The notes beneath the pieces were generated by a model, which worked only from the letters and a program-made list of their open reading frames with translations, ran no database searches and was not told where the DNA came from. 14,284 nucleotides of DNA. Origin: Pleurotus djamor (lineage: Eukaryota > Basidiomycota > Agaricomycetes > Agaricales > Pleurotaceae). How positions within the stretch are numbered: the stretch's first letter is position 1; each line of letters begins with the position of its first letter. Location of the stretch: assembly GCA_029747585.1 (NCBI GenBank), contig JAPEVF010001077.1, positions 1 to 14,284 of the forward strand, given 5' to 3'. Both the position numbers and the translations under genes were made by a program. Below, one piece after another: positions 1-9,252 of the stretch.

Positions 1-356
1 GAAGGGGGAACGAGACCGCTTGCGGTTTGAGTCAGCGTCTGGCATGGCCAATTTAGTGTATGATTAATTGATAGTGGGACTGGGGGTTTGGCTCTCCAAG
101 ACGAATGGGGGAGTTTTATAAGTATGGCTTGGAGTTTATAAAGTAGGATGTGTGTGTGATGGTCGTCTGAGGAGGGACGGGGATGAGGTTGGGGAAATGG
201 TTTGGAGGAGGCGCTTAACACGGCGAGACAAGGCTTACCTGCAGAATCCAAGGCGTTCTGGTCTGGCTATCGCGCGTCGAGCAATTGGCAACCGTCGAGG
301 AAAGAGTCAACTCGCCAAACTACACGCTACATCTTATTGCTTCCACAAAATACAGG
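1..356. other. Intergenic, no gene recognised
   Basis: This stretch lies downstream of the adenosine deaminase stop codon. Overlapping open frames exist on the + strand but none gives a recognisable protein, and they run on into the antisense of the deaminase 3' exons. Two TATA-like stretches (ttttataag near 114-122, tttataaag near 135-143) and a possible intron-like donor/acceptor pair on the - strand (donor gtaagc just below 243, acceptor ctcag near 168) are visible. They could belong to a gene outside the window. An AATAAG-like motif on the - strand near 331-340 could serve in 3' end formation of the deaminase mRNA. Confidence 0.5.
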
Positions 357-2569
357 TCAATACAGCTTCACAGCCACCTCCTCCACAAACCTCGCCCACT
401 GCTTCTCCCACATCCCAAGCGCACGTTCCTTCTCCTCCGGTTCCAGCATCGAGAACTACGAGCGCATGAGTAAAAGTTATCACCAGCCATGCAATGCTCA
501 CCTTGATGCTATCCCGGGCAACCTCTCTCAGCTGCGTCAACCCAGTGACTTCGCTAGATACCAATACCTACATATCCATATGTTAAGCATATCCCTACCA
601 CCCACACAACAGAAGCCACCTGCCTGGTAAAAGTCAAACGTGAGACCCATATTCCCAAACACGGAGGGATCGTCAGATGACAGCGCAACGGGCACTCCGT
701 TGTTGAACAATATAGGCAGAGGGTGCATCGGTATCGAACTCGTCAGACGCTGCTCCTGTTAGTATCCTTCATCACTGCAAACCGGCTTTGCGACCTACCA
801 GAATTTCGTTCCTGTCAAGCGCGTTGAGAAGACCATCTAGCCGACAGAACACGCGATCACTCACGAGATCGGGCACACTTCCAACGCGATTCCTCTTTCT
901 CTGCATAATTCCATGAGCTTGGGATGCTTGACCAATGAAAACCTTTCAACCGCGAGTCAGTGTCAAGCTCCTCGAGCGTCTTNAAAAAAGCTCACCCGTG
1001 TCCAATGCGCTTGGTGCCCAGCAAAATAGCATCATAAATATTCATGTCAGCATCAGTCCCGTCTCCAAACGTTTCACCAGCGTGGAAGAGGAACGGAATG
1101 TCCACCCCTTCTTCGGCCTGTCTTTTTCTGAAACGGAGCAACGGGTCGATGTACTTGATGAGTGGTATCAACTGGTTCTCATTCCCAACCAAATCAAAGC
1201 CTAGAAACAAGTTAGTGCTCAAACATTCTACTATTCGCGGAGGATAAGCTAGACAGACCTGCGATGAGATGAGGGAACTCTTTCTTCAGCGCAATGCAAT
1301 CTTCCGTGTACCAGTCCAAGTCATCCGGAGTAATAAAGCGAATGGTAGAATAGATGATCTAAGAGAGCAGTCGTCCCAAAAGCGGCCAAGGAAAGAAGAA
1401 ATCCAATGTACTTTAGCTCCAATGAACTCGTCTTGTCGACCTTGACTTTTCAGTTCATCTTTGAACTCTTCGAGAACCTCATTGAACATGACGAGCCACT
1501 CGCGATGAGGGATAGTCGGGTTTCCATCGACGTCATGCATAAACCTATGAACACAGTCGGTTGGGATATTTGGGGCGTATATTGGGGGAAATGAACGAAC
1601 TTTTCAAGGAAGTTGATCCGTGGCTCCACGTAGAGGATCCCATCCTCAACAGACGATCTCAGGAATTGTTTAACATAGTCCCGGAAGATAGGTGCATAGC
1701 GAGTTAAACCCTGTAAAGAGTGTTTAGTTCAGATGGGTGCCCTCGAAGTGAAGAATGACTTGCGTACCCCAACTACTATGAAAGTACTCGTAAATTTGTC
1801 CCAAATCTGCAATTCCATTAACAACAAGAACGAGGGGTCGAACGTTTGGACATACTTTGGCAACAGTATTGTGCGTCCCGTAGGCTTCAGAGGGGTTGAT
1901 CGTAATACAGCTAGTTATCCACTTGTCGAACCCTTCCGGTCCACCCAAGCTATCCGGGAACGTTTCTTTCGCTTGAGATAGTCGGACCCATTCCGCGGGG
2001 TGGTCAGCCAAAGTGGGTATCTGTGACCACTCGTTCTGAGGAAATGCCTTGAATTCAGGTAGGGTCGAACTGATCGAATGAGCGTCAAGTTGGTTGGTGA
2101 TGCGAATGTGTAACGCTGGCTGTTCGTAAGCCAATTTGAGGAGGAACCCAACATTGACTGTAGCATCCAAGTGGGCATGCAGGAGTCCTCCTTTTGGCAT
2201 CTAGTTGCTTCGATGAGGTCATTTGGGCCAGGGAGTGTATGACTACGCTTGCCTTGGTCAAAATATCATAGATTTGAGTTTGTACAATGACACTTCGGCC
2301 TATTAGAACGTCAGATACGCCAAGGAACTTGCGAAGCGTCAAAAAGACAGACCCGTCAAGAACTCCATCCCAGGGAATGGGTGCGGTATATCTGGATGTT
2401 CAGCACCCCATACCGTGGTCGCCTCCTTCGCGCGAATAGCTCGAATAACGCGATCAGCAGCCTCTTCTCGCTCTGTGGGTGCGTAGTTATGATCCCGTCG
2501 AAGACGACGGTCCTCTGCAACGAGGGCGGCTCTGGCTTGTGCATATTCTTCGACAGTGGAGGGGCACAT
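357..2569 (-). CDS. ADGF/CECR1-type adenosine deaminase, 13 exons
   Basis: Predicted to deaminate adenosine to inosine (purine salvage). My spliced model has 525 residues, in the usual range for fungal members. Exons, 5' to 3' on the - strand: 2569-2353, 2299-2253, 2200-1856, 1806-1768, 1710-1601, 1544-1412, 1358-1259, 1200-996, 942-865, 811-799, 749-624, 567-502, 455-357; total 1578 bp in frame. Metal and catalytic motifs are all present: HAHLDA (His96, His98), FHAGET (His370, Glu373), RIGHG (His398) and SSDDP (Asp455, Asp456). The start is the first ATG after an in-frame TGA nine bases upstream. No signal peptide is visible, so unlike animal ADGF it is probably not secreted by the classical route. 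Exon 10 is only 13 bp. Introns 2 and 11 appear to use GC donors. One N lies in intron 8 (983). The family call is firm; the exact ends of introns 2 and 5 are a little less certain. Confidence 0.94.
568..623 (-). other. GC-AG intron 11 of the adenosine deaminase gene
   Basis: The exon ends TTTTACCAG and the intron begins GCAGGT and ends atgtag before GTATTGGTA. This restores the conserved junction FDFYQ-VLVSSEVTG. The nearby GT (CAGGCAG|GTGG) is in the wrong phase and would soon reach a stop, so the GC donor is the only one that fits. Confidence 0.8.
2201..2252 (-). other. GC-AG intron 2 of the adenosine deaminase gene
   Basis: The preceding exon ends ACCAAG and the intron starts GCAAGC; it ends aactag directly before ATGCCAAAAGG, the codons for the conserved MPKGG segment. 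Using the GC donor gives the family-like junction LTK-MPKGG. A GT donor six bases downstream (GTAGTC) is also in frame but would insert Ala-Ser and matches the donor consensus poorly. Confidence 0.7.
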
Positions 2570-2784
2570 GGTTGTTCAAGGTTCGAAGTTACGAAACGCC
2601 AGAGCACTGAGAGAGGTTTATAAGGCTGTCGTAGCTCCGTCAGGCAAGTTTGATACTGACTCAGAAGAGCGGTCCATGTGAGGCAAAGGTCCACAAGTTT
2701 AGAGTTGCTATGATCATCGGCGTATGATTTCGCAAAACTCAACGCGTAGTCACATTTGCATTAGCGCCCATTCGAAATAAGTAC
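2570..2784. promoter_or_regulatory. Divergent promoter region, deaminase / GPI10
   Basis: The 215 bp between the two start codons must hold the 5' UTRs and promoters of both the adenosine deaminase (-) and GPI10 (+). No clear TATA box is evident. A ggttcgaag stretch near 2580 looks like part of a tRNA B box but no tRNA fold surrounds it. Confidence 0.5.
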
Positions 2785-4716
2785 ATGAACACCAACTACA
2801 ACCGCATCTGCATTGCCCTCGCAGTCAGGATCGGTATTGCGCTCTGTACGAGGACTTTCTTCCAGCCAGATGAATACTTCCAGGCGTTAGAACCCGCTCA
2901 CGCGCTCGTATTCGGATACGGCCACCTTACTTGGGAGTGGCTTACTCCTCGCCCTATCCGAAGTATCTTGTACTCTGGTTTGACCGCGTCTGTCTTTTGG
3001 CTCCTCCAGTTACTGGGGTCAGATCGTCATGTGTGGCTTCTGGTGAGTTGTCTCCGTTTGTGCGGCAGCAAGGGGGCTTGACAGAAATAATTTGGTTTAG
3101 ATTGCAGGCCCGAGGATCCTTCATGGGTGCCTTGCTGCCTTGACGGATATATGGACCGCACATTTGGCTACCAAGATCGCTGGCGAACGTTACGCGAGTC
3201 TAGCGGTAATTCGATCCCCAATCCTCCAGCATGTATATCTCTCAACGTTTTCAGTACACGTTATCCTTGGTTTCTACCTTCCACGCGTTGAGCTTGTCAA
3301 GATCACTTTCAAACTCACTTGAAACTTCTTTGACCACCGTGGCATTCGCGTATTATCCATGGGATGCAAGCTCAAACTTGAGCCATACTCTTATCTTCAA
3401 CCGGTTAGACCATTCTTCCTTACGCTTTGGAACACCCCTTCAGCTGATCTACCAGCGCGGCCATACGGAAATGCTTATTATTTGTTGCCCTGGCTTGCAC
3501 GATCCGACCTACAAATGCAGTCATCTGGGTCTTCTTGTTCGGCAATCTTCTCTGGCAGCTTCGAACACGACTGGCACCTTTGAGGGCACTGATTCAAGAC
3601 GCTATCCTGATAGGGCGAGTGAAAACATCAATACCTTTTCTGTGCACCATGCACTCAATCTGACGTCTATGCAGGTCTGCGTGCCTCGCTGTTCAAATTC
3701 TGTCCGACTCAGCGTACTTTGGCAAACCCACATTCACTGCCTTCAATTTCCTTTTGACTAATCTCTCCTCCGTTTCTGTTTTCTATGGCTCAAACGCATG
3801 GCACTTCTACCTTACTGCCGCACTGCCCATCTTATGCATGTCGACACTACCATATGTCGTACTGGGCATTCGCAAGGCCTTCATGCACAGCAAACGCGAT
3901 TCTGGGTCATTGCAACTGGCGTCGTACACATTAGCCTGGACTATCTCCATCTATTCACTGGCCAAGCATAAAGAATGGCGATTCATACACCCACTCCTGC
4001 CTCTCATGTACGTTCTGGCCGCAAAATGGATCGTGGACGAGGCCAGCCAACCACAAAAGGACGCAAACTCTTCAAAATACCGGAAGGCCGCCATACCGCG
4101 ACTTCGAGGTCTCCCTACCGTCGCAATCTGGGCTCAGCTCCCTATCTCCATTTTCCTTGTTTTAGTTTACTGCAGAGCACCCATCAGTGTCATGGGTTAC
4201 CTTCGAGGCCTGCCGTCTGAGGAGCTTTCTCAGAGTATCGGGCTCTTGATGCCCTGTCATTCAACGCCCGGGCATGCGTACCTCCACAGAGAAGAGCTTC
4301 GAGATGGAAAACTATGGTCCATTGGATGCGAGCCCCCCCTGAGGTTCGTGTCAATTGTTTTCATTTGCACGTTCACAGTTAATGTTTGTGGCAGGGGAGA
4401 AACTCTGACGACGTATCGAGACCAAACAGACATATTTTATGAATCACCGATGGAGTATATCCTGGAATACTTCCCTAGTAGTGTCGACCCATCCTTCCCT
4501 GTGTCCAAGCACCCAGCGACACTGGCTGGTTCTACGAGCGTCGCGTGGTCACATGAGTGGCCGCGACATTTGGTCTTTTTCGGCCAGCTTCTGGGATTTG
4601 AGGGAGTAGAGGAACTACTTCTAGGGCTAGGATATAACGAGGTCTGGAGACGTGGATTCGACTGGGAAGGCGACGATAAACGCAAAGGGGGCGTTCGGGT
4701 GTGGAAGTGGCAGTAG
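2785..4716 (+). CDS. GPI10: GPI mannosyltransferase 3 (GPI10 / PIG-B), 6 exons
   Basis: Adds the third alpha-1,2-linked mannose to the GPI-anchor precursor on the luminal side of the ER membrane, using dolichol-phosphate mannose (glycosyltransferase family 22). The model has 553 residues from exons 2785-3042, 3101-3205, 3255-3403, 3456-3614, 3675-4343 and 4395-4716. Visible family features are the N-terminal QPDEYFQALE motif (residues 27-36, the acidic pair of the first luminal loop), the NSLETSLTT segment in exon 3, IRPTNAVIW in exon 4, FYGSNAWHFYLT and HKEWRFIHPLLPL in exon 5, and the C-terminal CEPPL / YRDQTDIFYESP and WSHEWPRHLVFFG blocks. Several hydrophobic membrane segments lie between. 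Intron 4 uses a GC donor. Intron 5 (4344-4394) is 51 bp, a multiple of three without a stop, so it reads through in the unspliced frame. The mS38 gene starts 100 bp downstream on the same strand. Confidence 0.95.
3615..3674 (+). other. GC-AG intron 4 of GPI10
   Basis: Exon 4 ends ATAGG and the intron begins GCGAGT and ends atgcag. Only this donor joins the frame reading ALIQDAILIG to the exon 5 frame SACLAVQILSDSAYFG. The GT three bases later is in a different phase, and the frame it would open in exon 5 reaches a stop near 3760. Confidence 0.82.
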
Positions 4717-4816
4717 TCAGTCGATCGGTAGCTCCTATGCAAAGACTTTGTGCCTGTTTGTCTCGCTTGCAGTTTGGATTGTGCTTTCTTGTCCGTTGAC
4801 GCCTGGGTCTCTCGTC

Positions 4817-5756
4817 ATGACCTCCCTCTCTCGAATACTGCGGCAGAATTGCCTGCCCCCGGGCCACAGAGCCTACTCCTCGTTTTTTTCTTCAAAGTCA
4901 GGCGGCGGACGCTACTTCAACTCGGCCAAATCATCAAAGCCGGCTGTCGTTGCGTCAAAGTCGGACTCGCCCTCTGCTGTCGATTCCGCAACTCCAGATA
5001 CCCAAGGTCAGTCTGCGGGTTTTGTCGTACGTTCAGGAAGCTTACACCGGTACCTAATAGTGGTCGGAGAGACTGCGCCCAGCCCCCGCAAGTCCATCGA
5101 TTCAGCCCGATTCCTCCCAATTTACGCCTTCACTCAATGCTTTCGAGAACAATATCCTAGNCCCCCCATCCTCACATTAATGCAAAAGAATTCAAGTTGC
5201 ACCAGTTCTTTTCTCTTCACCGACCTCTACTTTTGCTCTCGGAGCCTTCTACCCTTTTGCAAACTGCACCAACCAAGGGTCCATTGTACGCGTCGAAGGC
5301 GGCCCCGGAAGACTCATTACCTCCCCCTCCTCCCATAGGGAAGTACGGGACAGTATTTGATGACGCTCCGGTTTTCTCCACTGAGGCAGACTCAGAAACC
5401 GCAAGGCAGCTGATGCGGTCTCTTACCTTGAACCGTGCAGGCGGCGCAGTAGCTTGGGACGAAACCTTGCAGCGACTAGGTTTGGTCACAGAGGTGGATC
5501 CACATACCATGGAGCAGATGAAGCAGGATTGGAACGATGTCATGATGGATAGCACAAAGAGGAAGAGGCGCAAGAAGATGAAGAAGCATAAGTGAGTCTC
5601 TGCGACCTTTAACTATCTCGAGTACTGAATATCTCCCCTCCATTAGGTTGAAGAAACGTCGTCGCGTAAGTCTCTTTTGGCCTTGTAGCCGCACACAATT
5701 GCTCATCTCTTCTGATATAGGCTACTCGCGCAACCCGTTTGAAGATTGGTCGATGA
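4817..5756 (+). CDS. Mitoribosomal small-subunit protein mS38 (COX24 / AURKAIP1 family)
   Basis: Component of the mitochondrial small ribosomal subunit; the yeast homologue Cox24 is needed for mitochondrial gene expression. The preferred model has exons 4817-5006, 5083-5591, 5647-5665 and 5721-5756, about 250 residues. The start (MTSLSRILRQN) opens an Arg/Ser-rich segment without acidic residues for roughly 40 positions, typical of a mitochondrial presequence. The centre holds KEFKLHQFFSLHRPLLLL. The last 30 or so residues are the family signature, very basic: KRKRRKKMKKHK, then LKKRRR from a 19-bp exon, then ATRATRLKIGR from the last 36-bp exon. The N at 5161 breaks the frame in exon 2 unless it is an extra base before the run of six Cs. 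Alternatively an intron with donor GTACGT near 5029 ends at the tag at 5158-5160 and the N is a real base. A ctaat branch-point-like motif near 5054 supports the 5082 acceptor. Confidence 0.88.
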
Positions 5757-6009
5757 TCATCTAAGTGTTCATGTATATATCCCTATACCTGACCTCATTG
5801 AATTCCATTCCTTTCGTTTCCCTCTACGTGGCGGCCAGACGTCTCATCGATTCCTTGAGCCCTCCTCATTCGTGCCCACTTCTTACTCCGGTCTTTTGCG
5901 GGAGAGCGTTCCGGACCATTTTGATTCCGACTATCAGTACCTCGGATGATGCTTCACGCGTCTGCATTACGGCGAATCTTGCAATTGAAAGAACTATCGC
6001 TAAAGTGGA
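5757..6009. other. Convergent 3' intergenic region
   Basis: This space separates the stop codons of mS38 (+) and the retropepsin-like gene (-), so it should carry both 3' UTRs and poly(A) sites. Open frames on the + strand continue from here into the antisense of the next gene and are not thought to be coding. Confidence 0.5.
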
Positions 6010-7213
6010 TCACGTTACAGTAACTATGTCACCCTTGCCGTCCTTTAAGATGACCAGTTCGCACTCAATCTTCTCTCCTGTGTCCATACATACGACATCC
6101 GTAGGATCCGTGCTACTAACTCTGATTTGTCTTCGTTCGAAGAATGACCTTCCGAGAACAACATCGAAGTGGGGCTCTTCTGATAGGTACACCGGCATGA
6201 CAGTCACCTGTGGGCCGCTACCTCCTTTGGACTTGCCATTGGCATGGGATCGTGTACGTTCTGCAGGAGGCGGTGGGTCATCTGGGTGGGTTGAAAAGGT
6301 CGAGGATGGGATCAACGTGATGGGCCACTTCCCAATGTTCACCAAGCCCCCATATCCGTATAAACCAGGAGTAGCGTCTTCCGGAATGAACCCATGTCTC
6401 TGGGCGAATTTTCGGGAGATGTAAACATGTCGATATCCGGACTTCAACAACATTCGTACTATGATGTCGTTAGCCCTCCATATGCACTATACGGATGCAG
6501 TCTTACCATTCTTTACTGGCCCTATACTGCCCATCACCGTGCGGACACCATTCTCGCTATGGAACTTCTCAAAGTCTTTCCGGAACTGCAGAAGGCCGTC
6601 GGTAGCAGCTTGCTCTTGCTTGCTCGCCTTTGTGCGCCGGGTTGCCACACTTCCGCCGCCATGAGAAGACCTTGAAGCCGAGCGCGAGGTAGGTAATTGC
6701 AAAGATGATGCGCGAAACGCGTAGTAGGATGGATTCAAATAGGCAGGTGGGGTCGGCAGAGGCTGGGAGGGATCGTGGAGATACAACGTGGGTGTGGTTG
6801 GTGCCGCTGAAGTGGGAACGGAGGAGCTCGATGCTCCTTCCTTGTTGGACTCTTGTCGCCGCCAGTTAAATATCGTGTAATCTGATTCTATAGAACGATT
6901 TGAGCATTCCTCTGGAATCGAGCTTTCGAGAAAGGCGTTGTGCATACCGTCATCGAGGTTCCAAACAGACTCCCGAAACTCATACTTGAGCCAACCTGGG
7001 CCTACGCGTTTGCCATGATAATCGGTGTGGCCTTTACGGCTCAGCTTGTCGTACAACGTTTGCAAGGTCTCTTCAGTGGCTGCACATGAGTGGCGTTAGC
7101 ATGACCCTTGAACGGGAGACAAAGACTAAAACAGAAGGTGAAGCACTTGAGTGAACAATTGCAAACGACGACGTCGGTGTGTGGACATTCAGAATGGGAG
7201 GCTCTGGAGACAT
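6010..7213 (-). CDS. Conserved protein with degenerate retropepsin-like domain
   Basis: A 362-residue model from exons 7213-7147, 7079-6507 and 6458-6010. The N-terminal third contains the charged conserved-looking segment GPGWLKYEFRESVWNLDD. The middle (about 90-170) is low in complexity, rich in Ser, Pro, Thr and Ala. From about 205 the pattern resembles a retroviral/retrotransposon-type aspartic protease: a hydrophobic strand, then LLKSGYRHVYIS where a protease would have a DSG or DTG triad, then a glycine-rich flap-like YGYGGLVNIG, and finally DVVLGRSFFERR (312-323), which matches the ILG-type strand of retropepsins. The catalytic Asp position is Lys219, so peptidase activity is unlikely. 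The fold assignment is inference from pattern. Exons 2 and 3 join cleanly (IGPVKN-VRMLL). Exon 1 is less certain: its donor (A|gtgctt) is weak. No specific function can be named. Confidence 0.78.
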
Positions 7214-7424
7214 ACTAAGGTAGGACAAGGAAGAGCACGAAGCGACGATCACTCGAAATGGTGGATGAAGATCAAGCTGTTGCAGTCTCTCGTAACCAAA
7301 CAACCAATGTCCTGTTCAGTTAACGGACACGGTCATCCCAAAGGAAGAACCATGATATACGGACAGTACATTTACACAAACTAGAGAAAATAGATATAAC
7401 ACCAAGATGGGGAAAAGTGTAGTT

Positions 7425-8280
7425 CTACTTCTGGGTGTTCTCTCTCGCCTGTGCTTTTACTCGTTTCCTAGAACGACCGTAAGAACACATACGCGCTTGC
7501 ATGGATACAGATGACTCACTCGTATGCAACCTTGTCGTTTCTAGATGGTTCATCAGTAAGAGTCATGGGAGGATCATACACGATACGAACTTGAACATAG
7601 TGTAAGCATCGCTCTGCGCAGGATCACCAATATTGGGATCGTCCAACAAATCCTGTATACCGAGGACAATCTTGGCGACACCTCATATTCATTTCGTTGC
7701 AATGGAAGGACTGATTCGCACTCACCTGCTTGATCGTGATAGCGGGCTTCCATCCCTTCTCTTCATCCAGAATAGACAGACACACGGTACCGGAGGGATA
7801 AACATTGGGATGGAAAAGTGGTGGAGTGAATTTACCTGTGAATAAATAGTCAGAGTGGCGAAGACAATTTCAATCAAGGACGCGTACATTTGGGCGGCTT
7901 GGACGGGTAATCTACGTTGTTCAAAGTCATATCAAGACGGCGTCATTCAGGAAGCGTGCAATTGTGATCACCTTCAGGAAACGCCATGTTGAGTTTGTAA
8001 ATGCCGCCTTCCCAAGGAGTCTGAAAGGCACGAGAATGGTCATTTAAACATAGCCGTAGGAGAGACACGGAGCGTACGTTTGGCTTTCCAGGAATACCCA
8101 CTTCCCACTCAAGCAAGTTCAATGAGCCATCGGCAGCCTTCAGCGGTTTGGCGTAGAACCCCTACGGAGCGCGTCAATATACAACTAAGCGCGACGACAG
8201 TGAAACTACAATACAAAAGGATGGTCTTTACGCCACTGTTTGCGTTCTTCTGCTAGACGAGGACGACAAATTCCAGACAT
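7425..8280 (-). CDS. UBC9: SUMO-conjugating enzyme E2 UBC9, 8 exons
   Basis: Accepts SUMO from the Uba2-Aos1 E1 on its catalytic cysteine and passes it to lysines on target proteins, mainly in the nucleus. The model has 158 residues, the standard UBC9 length, from exons 8280-8215, 8161-8078, 8020-7972, 7911-7888, 7835-7726, 7670-7591, 7540-7520 and 7467-7425. It begins [20 protein letters not shown], closely following other UBC9 N-termini including the basic SUMO-binding face. The HPN motif is at 83-85 and the catalytic Cys is at position 93 in GTVCLSIL, as in other UBC9s. [14 protein letters not shown] and [17 protein letters not shown] follow; the C-terminus is [15 protein letters not shown]. 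Two internal exons are very short (24 and 21 bp). SNU13 lies 135 bp upstream on the same strand. Confidence 0.97.
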
Positions 8281-8415
8281 GGAGATGGTGGTGGTACGAG
8301 TTCAAAGAGCAAGTTTCGGACTAAGGCCACAAATTAGAGTTCTTCGATCACAACCGTCACGTGGCATGCATCTTCAAAAGCAGTGGCGAGGCTACAACAG
8401 CGTATCGGACAAAAA
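8281..8415 (-). promoter_or_regulatory. Short spacer between SNU13 stop and UBC9 start
   Basis: Only 135 bp separate the SNU13 stop codon from the UBC9 start codon on the same strand, so this space must contain both the 3' UTR of SNU13 and the promoter/5' UTR of UBC9. No clear TATA box was seen. Confidence 0.45.
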
Positions 8416-8960
8416 CTACACAAACTCCCTCTCAATAGCAACTTTGATCGTCGCTATTTGGCTCTGCAACTCCCTCGTCTCACTAGTCGTAACACTAGCC
8501 GCAATTACAGGTCTGGAAACATCACAGGCGCGACCGAGCGCCGCTTTTGACGGAACAAAGATATATGGGACGTTCTGCGGAAGGATTGCTTATTAGATCG
8601 CCGAAAATGGGGCCATACGCCATAGCACGAACCTTTTCTTCGCAGAGAAGAGGCAAATGAAGCAAAATTTCGATGGGTTCCGTGTCAGCCGTGAGCACGA
8701 TGAACTCGGCAATACCACGATTCAACGTCTTGGTAGCTGTGGATCGATGGTAAGTAACAGCATTACGAGTTGAAGCGAGGGTATACGGACTTTCGTTGGC
8801 CCCNTTTTTGAGCTGTTTGTATTGTCCTGCCTGTTGGACGAGCTCGAGTATCTGCAGAAGAAATCTGAGTATGTAGATGCAAGAAAAATAAGCAGTCACG
8901 TACTTGGTTGGTGAGATCGGCATTAGCAAGAGGCCAAGCCTTTCCGTGTTGGTTTTCCAT
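8416..8960 (-). CDS. SNU13: SNU13, 15.5K L7Ae-family RNA-binding protein, 4 exons
   Basis: Binds the kink-turn of U4 snRNA in the U4/U6.U5 tri-snRNP and of box C/D snoRNAs, acting in pre-mRNA splicing and rRNA modification in the nucleus and nucleolus. The model has 126 residues, exactly the usual length, from exons 8960-8904, 8851-8791, 8736-8633 and 8574-8416. Diagnostic segments are [76 protein letters not shown] and [11 protein letters not shown]. The RNA-binding motif reads GANETTKTLNRG, with Thr40 where most homologues have Ala. The N at 8804 falls in the third base of codon 35 (AAN), which is Lys or Asn; Lys is expected from the family. Here the N must be a real base because removing it breaks the frame. 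Confidence 0.97.
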
Positions 8961-9252
8961 TGTTAGTTATAGGAGGAGTAGACGACCTCAACGATGAAGG
9001 ATCCTTGGTCAAAAGGTTTGAAGGCAACTTGAAGGCAACAAAAAAATCAGTCGCATTTCAGGAGACACTCGCTGACGTAATCCGGGCGCTTAACGATATT
9101 AGATTTAGAACCTGCCCCAGTGCGCTCGCATGATTCAGGATGTTGGGAAGAAATTCAAATGAGGACAACAGCTTCTTCCAATAGCGTCCAGGTGCGCGTC
9201 TCCAATATTCTCCCCCTTCTTATCACTGGATCGCTTCACGTACAGGCGAAAC
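8961..9252. promoter_or_regulatory. Divergent promoter region, SNU13 / GGCT-like gene
   Basis: The 292 bp between the start codons of SNU13 (-) and the gamma-glutamylcyclotransferase-like gene (+) should contain both promoters. A short direct repeat (ttgaaggcaac at about 9019 and cttgaaggcaac at about 9030) is visible. No other element stands out. Confidence 0.5.

Noticed and set aside
152..630. Several + strand open frames at the left end
   Set aside because: They overlap the antisense of the deaminase 3' exons and show no recognisable protein sequence.
2575..2595. tRNA B-box-like ggttcgaag
   Set aside because: No A box or cloverleaf arms could be found at the right distance.
3231..3761. 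176-codon + strand open frame
   Set aside because: It starts inside intron 2 of GPI10, covers exon 3 and reads on through intron 3 in the wrong frame; the conserved IRPTNAVIW frame of exon 4 is different.
4652..5338. 228-codon + strand open frame
   Set aside because: It contains mS38 exon 1 but begins inside GPI10 and then reads the intron and exon 2 out of frame.
5765..6424. 219-codon + strand open frame
   Set aside because: It is antisense to exon 3 of the retropepsin-like gene, whose frame has clear protein patterns and correct splice junctions; the + frame has none.
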